Source of the DNA: a virus
IMG/VR virus record: IMGVR_UViG_3300021963_000338
Span: 1-36,832 of that record
Direction: 5' to 3' (one strand)
Length of the DNA: 36,832 nucleotides
The translations under genes were made by a program, and so were the position numbers. Shown here one piece after another: positions 29,271-36,832 of the stretch. The notes beneath the pieces are model-generated. The model searched no databases. It had not been told where the DNA came from and worked only from the letters and a program-made list of their open reading frames with translations. Every line of letters begins with the position of its first letter. The first letter of the stretch is position 1.

Positions 29271-30147
29271 CTTCCCCCCTAAACGGCTCGCAACGCTTGC
29301 AGCCCTTTATAGGGTCAATATTACACATGGGTGGGCGCTTGTTGTCAACTGCCCAGGCAACGTCCAAAGCACTCTCAAAGATATCTTTTGTATATTCTGG
29401 GTTGTAGGTAACTACAAATTCTTTATAATCTTGAGTAGATTTAAGCTCATAGATAAATACAATCTCGTTTGGTGCTGAAGGGATCTCACCAGCTTCAGCC
29501 ATCAAATGGGTTAGATGAAGGTAGACCTGGCCCTGAAGTTGGTGCGACCTAAACGGTGCACGAATATTCCTCCAAGCCTTCTCTAGATCCCCATCTGCCT
29601 GAGAGATAAGTGCAGGAGCCTCAAATCTAAGGGTTCCCGGCCCAATAGATTTAATTTCAATTAGGAAATCTTCTCCCAAGCCTTTAACCCAGCCATCTGA
29701 ATGTCCGGAGATCATATGCTTAGCGCTGTGTAGAGGTACTTCGCGGTACTCAAAAGTTCCGCAGCTATCTGTAAAATCTAAGTCTGAGGCTAGTTCCCAA
29801 TCAGATGGGCCACAACCTGAGCACTCCCACTTACCGTATAGAACTCCCATTTCTTTAAGCCAGGTCTGCCACTTATCGTGGATGTAATGTCCCTCAGCAA
29901 AAATAGAAGCAAGGCGTAGGTTTGGCTTCTCACGAACTTCTTTGTAGTTACCCGATAAAGCGTGATAGGAAGCTAAATGACACCACTCAGGTTTAATTAT
30001 GTCTGAAGGGTGTAGAACAGCCATATTACGAGAATCAAAAGGCTTTGCTAGTAAATGACGCTCAATAGCGCCTACCAAACGAGTATCTCGTTTGTTAGCT
30101 TCTAGAAATGCCTTTAGTGCACCCTTAGGTTTGCCCGTACTTGCCAT
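29263..30147 (-). CDS. Cas4/RecB-like exonuclease with four-Cys Fe-S site
   Basis: 294 residues. Catalytic PD-(D/E)XK residues are Asp151 (GHSDGWV), Glu164-x-Lys166 (FLIEIKS) and the Q205-x3-Y209 motif (QGQVY). Cys56 plus Cys275, Cys283 and Cys286 form the one-plus-three Cys arrangement that holds 4Fe-4S in Cas4 and AddB. Cys109/Cys112 form an extra pair. No CRISPR genes are nearby, so it is a phage DNA-end processing enzyme acting with RecA. Confidence 0.85.
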   Translation of the reverse strand: MASTGKPKGALKAFLEANKRDTRLVGAIERHLLAKPFDSRNMAVLHPSDIIKPEWCHLASYHALSGNYKEVREKPNLRLASIFAEGHYIHDKWQTWLKEMGVLYGKWECSGCGPSDWELASDLDFTDSCGTFEYREVPLHSAKHMISGHSDGWVKGLGEDFLIEIKSIGPGTLRFEAPALISQADGDLEKAWRNIRAPFRSHQLQGQVYLHLTHLMAEAGEIPSAPNEIVFIYELKSTQDYKEFVVTYNPEYTKDIFESALDVAWAVDNKRPPMCNIDPIKGCKRCEPFRGEDA

Positions 30148-30454
30148 CCTGATCTATCCATTCGTCTAATGTTAAGCCTTGTTTTTTATATTTTCTTTGA
30201 GCTGCATTTCTTTCTCTGTGGGACATACCACCAAAGATTCCGTGTAGCTCATCGTTTATAATAGCCTCTTTTAAGCACTCTTTGCGAACTGGACAGGCCG
30301 GTCGACCGTCTCGTCCCCAACAAATTGCTTTAGCCTTATCAGCTATTGGTTTGTATAAAGCCTTGTCTCTTGGAGGAAAAAATATTTCTGTATCTTCCCC
30401 ACGACACTTGGCGTCGTATCTCCAAGCCCACTTGGGCTCGTCTGGGTTATCCAT
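30125..30454 (-). CDS. Second WhiB-like protein with an expanded Cys spacing
   Basis: 109 residues. Cys17, Cys45, Cys54 and Cys60, with GIFGGM downstream, mark a WhiB protein; but the central pair is C-x8-C (ICWGRDGRPACPV) instead of the usual C-x2-C. A basic C-terminal tail (HRERNAAQRKYKKQG) follows. It probably binds the host sigma factor or DNA. It overlaps the exonuclease gene by 23 nt. Confidence 0.8.
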   Translation of the reverse strand: MDNPDEPKWAWRYDAKCRGEDTEIFFPPRDKALYKPIADKAKAICWGRDGRPACPVRKECLKEAIINDELHGIFGGMSHRERNAAQRKYKKQGLTLDEWIDQDGKYGQT

Positions 30455-30772
30455 CTATCCACCTTTGATTGAATTACGAAGTTCAAAGAAATCCTCCTCC
30501 ACTAAAACTACGTAGTTCTCTCCGTCAAGATGAAGACCTAAAACCGGAATACGGCTATCTAGGATAGCCTCGGTAGTAATCTTCTTTAGAACATCTGATT
30601 TAATGGTTACTGACTTTTTGCCAGTCCATTTGTGCTCAATCAGAAGTTCGTCGTTCCTTACATCTCCTTTACGAGACCAAAAAGCTCCAGAAGCTGCTGA
30701 CCTAGAGCCATCAATCTTCTTAGCTAACCTTTTCTCATGCTTTAGAGATTGCTTTTGTCCCTCACTCTTCAT
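30455..30772 (-). CDS. PD-(D/E)XK resolvase-like nuclease
   Basis: 105 residues. After a basic start, SRSAASGAFWSRKGDVRNDE, then LLIEHKWTGK: Asp37 and Glu46-x-Lys48 give the catalytic core. The layout fits phage Holliday-junction-resolvase-like nucleases. It is flanked by recA and whiB; its start overlaps recA by 11 nt. Confidence 0.7.
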   Translation of the reverse strand: MKSEGQKQSLKHEKRLAKKIDGSRSAASGAFWSRKGDVRNDELLIEHKWTGKKSVTIKSDVLKKITTEAILDSRIPVLGLHLDGENYVVLVEEDFFELRNSIKGG

Positions 30773-31823
30773 TAGAGTCCTCGTGAAGTGCCAAGATAGG
30801 CTGAGCCTTAATAGTGCTTAGCACGGCCTTACTTAACTCCTCTCGCAGATCAATCTCCTCACGTAGGGAGTCAATCAAAGCCTGAGCTCCCTGCCACTTA
30901 CGGTCACCATAATACATCCATCCTCCACGGCGCTCTACGATGCCATTTAGGATAGATAGGGCAACAATCTCTTTTCCGGTGTCATAACCGCCAGCATCAA
31001 TAGCCCCACCGTCTGCAAAATAGAAGTCTAGGTAGGCAGTCTGCTGTGGGGGAAAAGTCTTATTCTTAATAGTTCTGACTCGAATAGTCTGACCTACACG
31101 ACGCTTGCTTTCTCCGGTACCAACCTCGACCCAGTCGTCACGCTTTACTTCGCAACGAACACTATAGGCATAGTCCTTACCCAGACCACCTGGGGTGGTA
31201 CGCGGATCTCCGTGCATCACACCAATCTTCATACGATACTGATTGATCATAATTCCAAGAACTGGGCGCTCTGACTCAATAAGGTCTCGCTTAGTAGCGC
31301 TGGCTACTTTTCGGAAGAATTTGTTGGTGATGAGGGCTCCTCGTCCAACGGTGAATTCTTCCATGTGCTTCTCATCCTCTGCACTAGGAACCAGGGCAGG
31401 AAGTGAATCAACAACGACCATATCAACAGCCTTGCTTTCCATGAATTGAATAACCGAATCAAATGCGTCCTCCATACTGTTAGTTTCTACAAGTAAGACA
31501 CGACTGTTATCTACACCGCAAAGCTCAGCATATTTTGAGTCAAAGTCTTCTGCCGCAATCCATACGGCAGTAAAGTCAGGGTTGATCTGTTGGTTAGCTG
31601 CAATAGTTCTTAAAGCAATCGCTGTCTTCCCATGCGATGCTTCGCCCACTAGCTCTACCCAACGATTCATTGGCCAACCTCCGCCAAGAACAACATCAAG
31701 CGTTAGAGAACCAGACGTAATGCGCTGAGATAGTCGTGCCTCTCCAGCAAGAACAACTGTGTTTGCTCCAAGTTTCTTATTAATACCTGCTGCAATTTTT
31801 AATGCTTCTGCGCTTAGTACCAT
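30762..31823 (-). CDS. recA: RecA-family recombinase
   Basis: 353 residues. Walker A is GEASHGKT (60-67), the catalytic Glu lies in WIAAED (Glu92), and Walker B is VVVDS (136-140). INQYRMKIG and PGGLGKDYAYSVR match the L2/core region. It coats ssDNA and drives strand exchange for phage recombination and repair. The N-terminus lacks the long bacterial extension. Adjacent to polymerase and resolvase genes. Confidence 0.9.
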   Translation of the reverse strand: MVLSAEALKIAAGINKKLGANTVVLAGEARLSQRITSGSLTLDVVLGGGWPMNRWVELVGEASHGKTAIALRTIAANQQINPDFTAVWIAAEDFDSKYAELCGVDNSRVLLVETNSMEDAFDSVIQFMESKAVDMVVVDSLPALVPSAEDEKHMEEFTVGRGALITNKFFRKVASATKRDLIESERPVLGIMINQYRMKIGVMHGDPRTTPGGLGKDYAYSVRCEVKRDDWVEVGTGESKRRVGQTIRVRTIKNKTFPPQQTAYLDFYFADGGAIDAGGYDTGKEIVALSILNGIVERRGGWMYYGDRKWQGAQALIDSLREEIDLREELSKAVLSTIKAQPILALHEDSNEE

Positions 31824-32215
31824 TACTCAAGTCTCCCTACGATTGTTGTTGGATTAAATCCTCCGCCTTGATTTGGCTGCTTAGCTGCAATCGTTGGACC
31901 ACTGCTAGACGAACCTGTACCGCCTGCTCCAGTACCTGACTGGACAATTGGATACCCACAATCATAACAACGTTTGCGCTGAGTGCCAACTGGCGCCATG
32001 TAGTTTCCTGACATACAGCCTGGGCAACGCTCAGCATCTCTCGCGCTCTGTGCACGAGTAACTAACTGATCTTGTTGCTGATCATAAGACACCTGAATGT
32101 TAGGGCTCTGTTGAGGAGGTCGGTACACATTAGGAGAAGGAGGAGAAGTTGGGGGAGTATTTTGTGTAGGTGATTGGGTACCTAATTTTTTTGCCCACCA
32201 ATTGCTATTACTCAT
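31823..32215 (-). CDS. Zinc-ribbon protein with Pro/Gln-rich linkers
   Basis: 130 residues. A Pro/Ser/Thr/Gln-rich N-terminal linker, then CPGC and CYDCG (four-Cys ribbon, about residues 64-86), and a Gly/Ser tail. Probably a flexible adaptor in the replication complex, judging by its position next to recA. The stop shares one base with the recA start. Confidence 0.65.
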   Translation of the reverse strand: MSNSNWWAKKLGTQSPTQNTPPTSPPSPNVYRPPQQSPNIQVSYDQQQDQLVTRAQSARDAERCPGCMSGNYMAPVGTQRKRCYDCGYPIVQSGTGAGGTGSSSSGPTIAAKQPNQGGGFNPTTIVGRLE

Positions 32216-32624
32216 CTGATGCCACCCTTGATTCGATTAGTCCTATATTTGCTAAAGTTGATACGCAGGAAACTGCTGCGGATAGCGACACCATACGAAA
32301 CAAATGATTAAGCTGCTCAATCTGCTCTGGAGCCATATCCTCATCGTTCTCTTCATCAAGCATATAAGCTGAAGTTGCAATCTTTGCCGCAATATCCGCA
32401 TGTGCGTCTATAAAGGGAAGTAACCCGGCTATATTAGAAAGGCGATCTTGACTAGCCTGTTCCTCCATCTCAGCCACCTCTGAAGAGATTGGGGGTAATC
32501 CCATAAGTTCAGCAATGCCCTCTGTAGGAGTAAGCATCGCATCGTAGATAATTTCACGCATGAGGACTGTAAGAGGTACTTGCGTAATTGAAAGTTTTTT
32601 CTTCTTACGTCGAAATAGCTTCAC
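32208..32624 (-). CDS. Hypothetical helical protein with basic N-terminus
   Basis: 138 residues. Starts MKLFRRKKKKLSITQV, then helical segments (VLMREIIYDAMLTPTEGIAE) and a C-terminal hydrophobic helix (MVSLSAAVSCVSTLANIGL). It could be membrane-associated or nucleic-acid-bound. Overlaps neighbours by 4-8 nt. Not recognised. Confidence 0.65.
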   Translation of the reverse strand: MKLFRRKKKKLSITQVPLTVLMREIIYDAMLTPTEGIAELMGLPPISSEVAEMEEQASQDRLSNIAGLLPFIDAHADIAAKIATSAYMLDEENDEDMAPEQIEQLNHLFRMVSLSAAVSCVSTLANIGLIESRVASDE

Positions 32625-34597
32625 TTAGCTTCTCCCCATCGTTTAACAGTAGTTATATCCGCAAGTAACGGAACAGTTAATGCGTTAATGCCTTCCATTG
32701 CTTGCCTAATCTGCTCTGCAGTTTCCTCAGCAAGTTCAGTAGGAGTTACCGTCACTAACTCATCATGCACTGTAAGGATAAGGTTTGCCTCGGAAGGGAT
32801 CATCTTATTAGCCCTAATCATAGCAAGCTTAATGATGTCAGCTGCCGACCCCTGGATTACGGTATTAAAAGCCTGTCGTTCAGCTCTTGAACGCTTCCAT
32901 ACCTCATTAGAACGAAGATCAGGCAAATAACGACGACGCTTTAAAAGAGTGCTGGCAAAAGGAATTGGAGCCTGCCTACGGCTCTCACTGATAACCTGAC
33001 GCTTGTACCTAGCCACAGAAGGGAACTTAGATACGAAGTCATCTAATAAATCCCTAGCCTCGGCTAAAGAACACCCGATAGATGTTGAGATCTTATCTGG
33101 ACCAACACCGTAAGCCAAGGACAAAACTAATACTTTACCAGCTTTACGATCAACGCCCATGGTATTTCCAATAGTTGTATAAATGTCTTCGCCATTTAAG
33201 TAAGCACCACACATAATCCTGTCTTGGCTAAACGAAGCGATTACACGAGGTTCAATCTGAGAATAGTCAGCAACTACCAAAGAATATCCTTCTGGAGCAA
33301 CAAAAAGATTACGAATTGCCTTACCATTAGGTGTGTGCGGAGCCGGCACATTCTGCAAATTGGGATTACGGCTCGAGAATCGGCCGGTCTCCGCACCATA
33401 TTGAACAAAGTCAGTATGAATACGGCCCTTAAGCATCAAGCTTTTCTTTGCAGTAACTTTTGATTTACCAGCAAGAGTTCTAGTTATGTCTCCCCCTAGA
33501 TATGGAATTACATAGGTAGTCAACAACTTATTTAAATCAGAGTACTCAATAAGAGCATCTACTAGTGGATCCTTACCTGCCAAACCTTGTAGAGCAGGTT
33601 CAGATACAGAGAAGTCAGAAACAGAAGCTGGCTTACCCTCATCAGCCCGCTTCTGTCCTGCGGGGGTTAAAACCTTAGGCTTCAAACCCCTACCCCCATC
33701 TTTCTTAGGGGAGAACAATAATTTTTGTTTCTCAGGAACACTATTAATATTAAAAGCTTTTCCTGCAAGCCTATAGATTGTTGCCTTTGTAGTCTCAAGT
33801 TGAACTTCAAGGTTTGCCTTTAACTTCTCTAGTTCATCGACATCAATATCTGCTCCGCGTAGCTCCATACGGCAGATAACATCTAGAACATCCATTTCAA
33901 GATTAAAGATACCTCGAAGACCATCAGCGTCTAACTGCTTAGATAGCTTCAACCAAAGCTTCCAGGTCCATTCAGCATCTAGGCCCGCATAAGTAGCAAC
34001 TTCTTCAAAGCTATGCTTCTCTACTTCTTTTCCTACACCCTTCACCATGTGATAGCCAAACTCACGCTGTAAGCAGTCATCTAAACCTAAAGAGTTACGG
34101 TTTTGGTTATCTAAGATAAATGAGGCGTTCAGGGTGCATGCATACGGCTGTGCTGGAAGACCGCCGATGTATTTAGATACGCTTTGTAGATCAAATTTAA
34201 GATTGTGACCAGCCTTTACCTTGTTGCTGGTTAATAGTGGCTTAAGAGCCTTAAACACTTCTCCCGCAGTTAACTGCTCAGGTGCTGGGCCAAATATACG
34301 AGTGGCCTTACGCTCGTCTTTGCTGTAGTCAGAATCACGTAGTTCTAGCCCCTTTGCTACACGAGCAACTGCAGAAGGGAGTAGTGGGTATTCGGTACGT
34401 AGATATTCTCCGTTTGGATGACCCATAGGTATTACATCTACGCGGTCATAAGTAGCTAATGCAATCCAAGTAACAATATTTTGACGAGGATCTCCTCGGT
34501 GATCTCCGACCGTTTCTACGTCAAAGCAAAACGCATCAACAGATTCATACGCCTTAACAAGTTCAGATAGTTGTGCCTGTGTAGTAATTATATTCAT
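32621..34597 (-). CDS. polA: Family A DNA polymerase with 3'-5' exonuclease, Leu-type O-helix
   Basis: 658 residues. The exonuclease has Asp26/Glu28 (FDVET), Asp136 (HNLKFD) and Y203-x3-D207 (DEDDy type). Polymerase motif A is DYSQIEPR (444-451, Pro450 in place of the usual Leu), motif B R484-K488-L492-Y496-G497 (RKAGKVLVLSLAYG), and motif C HDE (611-613). The residue at the E. coli Phe762 position is Leu492. No 5'-3' exonuclease domain. This is the phage replicative polymerase. Ribosome binding site AGGAG before the ATG. Confidence 0.93.
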   Translation of the reverse strand: MNIITTQAQLSELVKAYESVDAFCFDVETVGDHRGDPRQNIVTWIALATYDRVDVIPMGHPNGEYLRTEYPLLPSAVARVAKGLELRDSDYSKDERKATRIFGPAPEQLTAGEVFKALKPLLTSNKVKAGHNLKFDLQSVSKYIGGLPAQPYACTLNASFILDNQNRNSLGLDDCLQREFGYHMVKGVGKEVEKHSFEEVATYAGLDAEWTWKLWLKLSKQLDADGLRGIFNLEMDVLDVICRMELRGADIDVDELEKLKANLEVQLETTKATIYRLAGKAFNINSVPEKQKLLFSPKKDGGRGLKPKVLTPAGQKRADEGKPASVSDFSVSEPALQGLAGKDPLVDALIEYSDLNKLLTTYVIPYLGGDITRTLAGKSKVTAKKSLMLKGRIHTDFVQYGAETGRFSSRNPNLQNVPAPHTPNGKAIRNLFVAPEGYSLVVADYSQIEPRVIASFSQDRIMCGAYLNGEDIYTTIGNTMGVDRKAGKVLVLSLAYGVGPDKISTSIGCSLAEARDLLDDFVSKFPSVARYKRQVISESRRQAPIPFASTLLKRRRYLPDLRSNEVWKRSRAERQAFNTVIQGSAADIIKLAMIRANKMIPSEANLILTVHDELVTVTPTELAEETAEQIRQAMEGINALTVPLLADITTVKRWGEAK

Positions 34598-34618
34598 TAG
34601 CGCTCCTGGATTAGGTGC

Positions 34619-34666
34619 GCTGAGGGCTCATAGAGAAAAGGAGACACCAAGAGATGAGCCCTCAGC
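34619..34666 (-). promoter_or_regulatory. 13-bp perfect inverted repeat upstream of polA
   Basis: GCTGAGGGCTCAT and ATGAGCCCTCAGC flank a 22-base loop. It begins 15 bases after the stop of the ssDNA-binding gene and ends 21 bases before the polA start on the minus strand. No U-run. It may be an attenuator, an operator or an RNA-processing site that lowers polA expression relative to the upstream gene. Confidence 0.6.
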
Positions 34667-34680
34667 ACGATTATTTGAGG

Positions 34681-35382
34681 TTAGTTAGCTGATGCAATTT
34701 CTCGAGCAATTTCAGCAAGTTCAGCTTTGGTAGAAGTGTGAAGTGCTTCTGGTCCAAGTGGCTTCATTGTTTTAATTAGCTCAGCTGCTGCAACAGGGTC
34801 AATACCCCAATCCTCAGCGAGGTCGCGCTCTTTCACAGGATTAATTGTGTAAGAGGTCTTTGTGCCGGTTCCGCTCTTGCTAACAGCCCAGTATAGATCT
34901 GGACGGTTGAGTGGACCAGTTTTTGCATTTGAATCAAGCTTCTCAAGTTGTCCACATAGACGAATACCTACAACCATTAGTTGAAGTTGTGGATCTTCAT
35001 CAGACAAGTTGAGAACAGTAAACGCAAACTTTTGATCTGGCTTACTGCCCACAGCAATTAGCGGGTCGCCCTCACCAATGCTAATAAATGACTTCTTTCC
35101 TGGACGGTTAACCCAGTGCTGCATAAAGGTCATTGGCTCATTACCAATGAACTTGATTAGCTGGACATCTTCGTCAAAACGGAAATCAGTTGCGAAGGAT
35201 TTACTGGATTTAGCTACAGCTTTTTTGGCTGCTGCCCAACCAGTTTGAATAATAGAAGAACGTTCAGGTGTTTCTGTCTCGTCTTCTTCTGCGAAGATCT
35301 CTTCGAGAACTTCTTGTGTAGGTGTTTCACTCACGTATGAGTCTAGATTAGGTGTTGCTTCGTTATCAATGCGGATACCCAT
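34681..35382 (-). CDS. Probable single-stranded DNA-binding protein
   Basis: 233 residues. A central beta-rich region (VQLIKFIGNEPMTFMQHWVN; FAFTVLNLSDEDPQLQLMVV) fits an OB fold, with an acidic segment before it and a helical C-terminus. Position directly before the polymerase, and the family look of actinophage ssDNA-binding proteins, support the call; not proven. Confidence 0.55.
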   Translation of the reverse strand: MGIRIDNEATPNLDSYVSETPTQEVLEEIFAEEDETETPERSSIIQTGWAAAKKAVAKSSKSFATDFRFDEDVQLIKFIGNEPMTFMQHWVNRPGKKSFISIGEGDPLIAVGSKPDQKFAFTVLNLSDEDPQLQLMVVGIRLCGQLEKLDSNAKTGPLNRPDLYWAVSKSGTGTKTSYTINPVKERDLAEDWGIDPVAAAELIKTMKPLGPEALHTSTKAELAEIAREIASAN

Positions 35383-35427
35383 TTGGGTATCTCCTTTCGG
35401 TCAATGGATCATAGGTTGATGGTCATA

Positions 35428-35895
35428 TTAAGTTGTTTCTTGAGAGTGAATCTTAGTCCATTTCTCCATCAATTCAATTGATAGATCTTGATGTCGATTC
35501 CAATCAACCCTGGGTGCTTCAAGAAGTCCCCGAGATTGAAAGCTCTCGATAGTTGCTTCGACAATTGCTCTGCTGTACATCCGCCATCCGGGCTTCTTTA
35601 CACCATTAACAATCATTGACTTTAGGCGATAAGGTGCACGTGGAATATAACCTTTTCGTTCCCAAAGCCTCAAAGTAACTAACGGTCTGTTTAGTGCAAG
35701 TCCTAGAGATCCTGCACTGAACAATTCTAGCACCTTTCCATTTGGGAGGGTCTTTACCTGAGGTTCAGAATCCCAAGTTCCTGGTGTAGAAACTTTTCTT
35801 GGTTTTGCTTTTGGGTCTGGAGCACGACGTTTGCGCTTTGACCCAGGGTAGTAATCATCCAGGCTTTCAAAGAGCTTGTCAACTTCGTCGTTCAT
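35428..35895 (-). CDS. MerR-like helix-turn-helix protein
   Basis: 155 residues. A basic, disordered N-terminus (GSKRKRRAPDPKAKPRK) precedes a MerR-type winged helix: FSAGSLGLALNRPLVTLRLW, ERKGYIPRAPYR and then WRMYSRAIVEATIESF. It probably binds DNA; regulation of the replication block or a role in DNA recognition are possible. Confidence 0.7.
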   Translation of the reverse strand: MNDEVDKLFESLDDYYPGSKRKRRAPDPKAKPRKVSTPGTWDSEPQVKTLPNGKVLELFSAGSLGLALNRPLVTLRLWERKGYIPRAPYRLKSMIVNGVKKPGWRMYSRAIVEATIESFQSRGLLEAPRVDWNRHQDLSIELMEKWTKIHSQETT

Positions 35896-35903
35896 ATTTA
35901 ACC

Positions 35904-36338
35904 TTACGATTTAGAAGGAATAAAGGCCCAGACAACTTTCTTAGGAAACATCGTATCAATCTCCTCCTCAGTAAGCAAACCTTCGTACAAACAAGACATT
36001 ACTTCATCCTCGTTTAGAACTGGCTGCATCTCAAAGCAACGAGAATATAGGTTCTTTTCTGTAAGAATCTTTGTGGCTTGAGACATGTCTAGAGATTGAG
36101 AAACTTTGCGTTGACGTTGCAAAGAACGGTAACCATCTACTTCCTGCTCTAGTGGATACCATAAGTGCCCCTTATCGTCAGGAACACCTTGACTATCTAC
36201 TAGATCAGATAGAAAAGATTTTACTTCAGTTTGTTCTTTAGTTAGATCTTCAATTCTTCGTTTTAGATTGATAAAGTGCTGAACTTTAGCAAGTATCGAA
36301 TCTACTGGTTTCTTATCTGGTGGGATGATATTTGGCAT
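35904..36338 (-). CDS. Hypothetical protein
   Basis: 144 residues, start after AAAGGAGGG. The N-terminal half is a charged coiled-coil-like helix (LKRRIEDLTKEQTEVKSFLS); the C-terminal half has acidic helices (LLTEEEIDTMFPKKVVWAFI). Not recognised. Confidence 0.65.
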   Translation of the reverse strand: MPNIIPPDKKPVDSILAKVQHFINLKRRIEDLTKEQTEVKSFLSDLVDSQGVPDDKGHLWYPLEQEVDGYRSLQRQRKVSQSLDMSQATKILTEKNLYSRCFEMQPVLNEDEVMSCLYEGLLTEEEIDTMFPKKVVWAFIPSKS

Positions 36339-36390
36339 GAGTGCCCTCCTTTGAACCCCAGCCTATACCACCCCACCGACAAGATGCAAG

Positions 36391-36832
36391 TTACTTGATG
36401 GTAATAGTTTTAGGCTTCTTTTCCTCAGGAAGTTCTTGCTTCAGGGTAATTCTTAGCAAGCCGTCCTTGAGCTCAGCGCCCTTTACAACTACGTACTCAG
36501 CTAAAGCAAAGTTCTGTGAGAATTCACGTCCTGCAATACCTTTATGAACATAGTTAGTTTCTGGGTCTGAGAGTTTTCCCTCTACAGTTAGGGTTAGCTC
36601 CTTAACTGTAATCGTGATGTCTTTCTTTGAGAAACCAGCAACAGCTAGCTCAAGGATGTGCTCATCCTTATCTCGAAGGACGTTATACGGAGGATAGGTA
36701 GAAGTCTTTGCCTCTAACGCAAGTTCCTTAAGAGTTTCAAACATCGGGTCAAACCCAATAGCCCAACGATTGATGTTTGGAAACAGAGTGTTAAGTGTGA
36801 CTGGAGTCGGAATAGACGGTGACTTTTTGTGC
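36391..36832 (-). CDS. Hsp20/alpha-crystallin small heat-shock protein, N-terminus beyond the window
   Basis: The frame stays open past Met at 36744 to the window edge, and those residues (TLFPNINRWAIGFDPMFETL) look like an IbpA-type N-terminus, so the gene is cut off. The alpha-crystallin domain shows LELAVAGFSKKDITITVKEL, LTVEGKL, AGREFSQNFAL and ITLKQELPEE, ending with an I-x-I motif (TITIK). Phage Hsp20 proteins act as holdases; specific clients are unknown. Confidence 0.85.
   Translation of the reverse strand, partial: HKKSPSIPTPVTLNTLFPNINRWAIGFDPMFETLKELALEAKTSTYPPYNVLRDKDEHILELAVAGFSKKDITITVKELTLTVEGKLSDPETNYVHKGIAGREFSQNFALAEYVVVKGAELKDGLLRITLKQELPEEKKPKTITIK

Noticed and set aside
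29263-30147. CRISPR-associated cas4 and a CRISPR array
   Set aside because: No direct-repeat/spacer array or other cas gene in the window; Cas4-like exonucleases are common phage recombination enzymes.

Overview
This window is part of the genome of a tailed bacteriophage, or a close relative such as a metagenome-assembled phage, that infects an actinobacterium. The host inference rests on two WhiB-type iron-sulfur regulators (1198-1467 and 30125-30454), DUF4192-like proteins, actinophage-style holin and membrane proteins, and a RecA/polA/Cas4-like replication block. By eye the base composition is AT-rich to balanced, which fits low-GC aquatic actinobacteria better than Streptomyces or Mycobacterium; this is inference. 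No terminase, portal, capsid, tail-tube or integrase gene is recognisable, so the structural module probably lies outside the window. Both ends cut through genes: a small unknown protein on the left and Hsp20 on the right.

The window has four transcription blocks. Block 1 (+, 1-10459) carries small accessory genes: a WhiB regulator, a DnaJ-type zinc-finger protein, two DUF4192-like proteins, a MoxR AAA+ ATPase paired with a metallopeptidase/VWA protein, a pyrimidine-dimer-glycosylase-like protein, an Api92-like protein and a HicA-like protein. Two long gene-free stretches (820-1197 and 2909-3195) are rich in RNA hairpins. Block 1 ends at a UUCG-capped hairpin (10473-10500) that serves both converging units. 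Block 2 (-, 21104-10521) runs from two small membrane proteins through many tiny, basic, low-complexity proteins to a nucleotidyltransferase-like protein, a HAD-like protein, a large protein with a possible transglycosylase-like barrel, a class II ribonucleotide reductase, and a 45-residue extremely acidic peptide. Block 3 (+, 21201-25096) is the lysis cassette: a large secreted low-complexity protein, two holin-like membrane proteins, a CHAP endolysin and a 30-residue membrane peptide. It ends at a second bidirectional terminator (25098-25130). Block 4 (-, 36832-25132) is the DNA metabolism block: Hsp20, a MerR-like protein, a probable ssDNA-binding protein, family A DNA polymerase, RecA, two PD-(D/E)XK resolvase-like nucleases, WhiB, a Cas4-like exonuclease, zinc ribbons, dNMP kinase, SpoVS and a metallophosphoesterase.

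The genes are tightly packed, with frequent ATGA and TAATG overlaps. Thirteen likely genes are shorter than 60 codons and easy to miss.

The most unusual signal is a 12-base element, CCAACACAAACA. It occurs eight times (one copy with a single mismatch), always in the sense orientation of the local transcript, only in block 1 and at the extreme 3' end of block 2. It occurs in intergenic DNA and inside genes in two reading phases, so protein coding does not explain it. Other points of interest are a secreted protein with no standard start codon next to an A7 slippery run, the acidic peptide, a Leu-type PolA alongside a B12-dependent reductase, and the MoxR/VWA pair.
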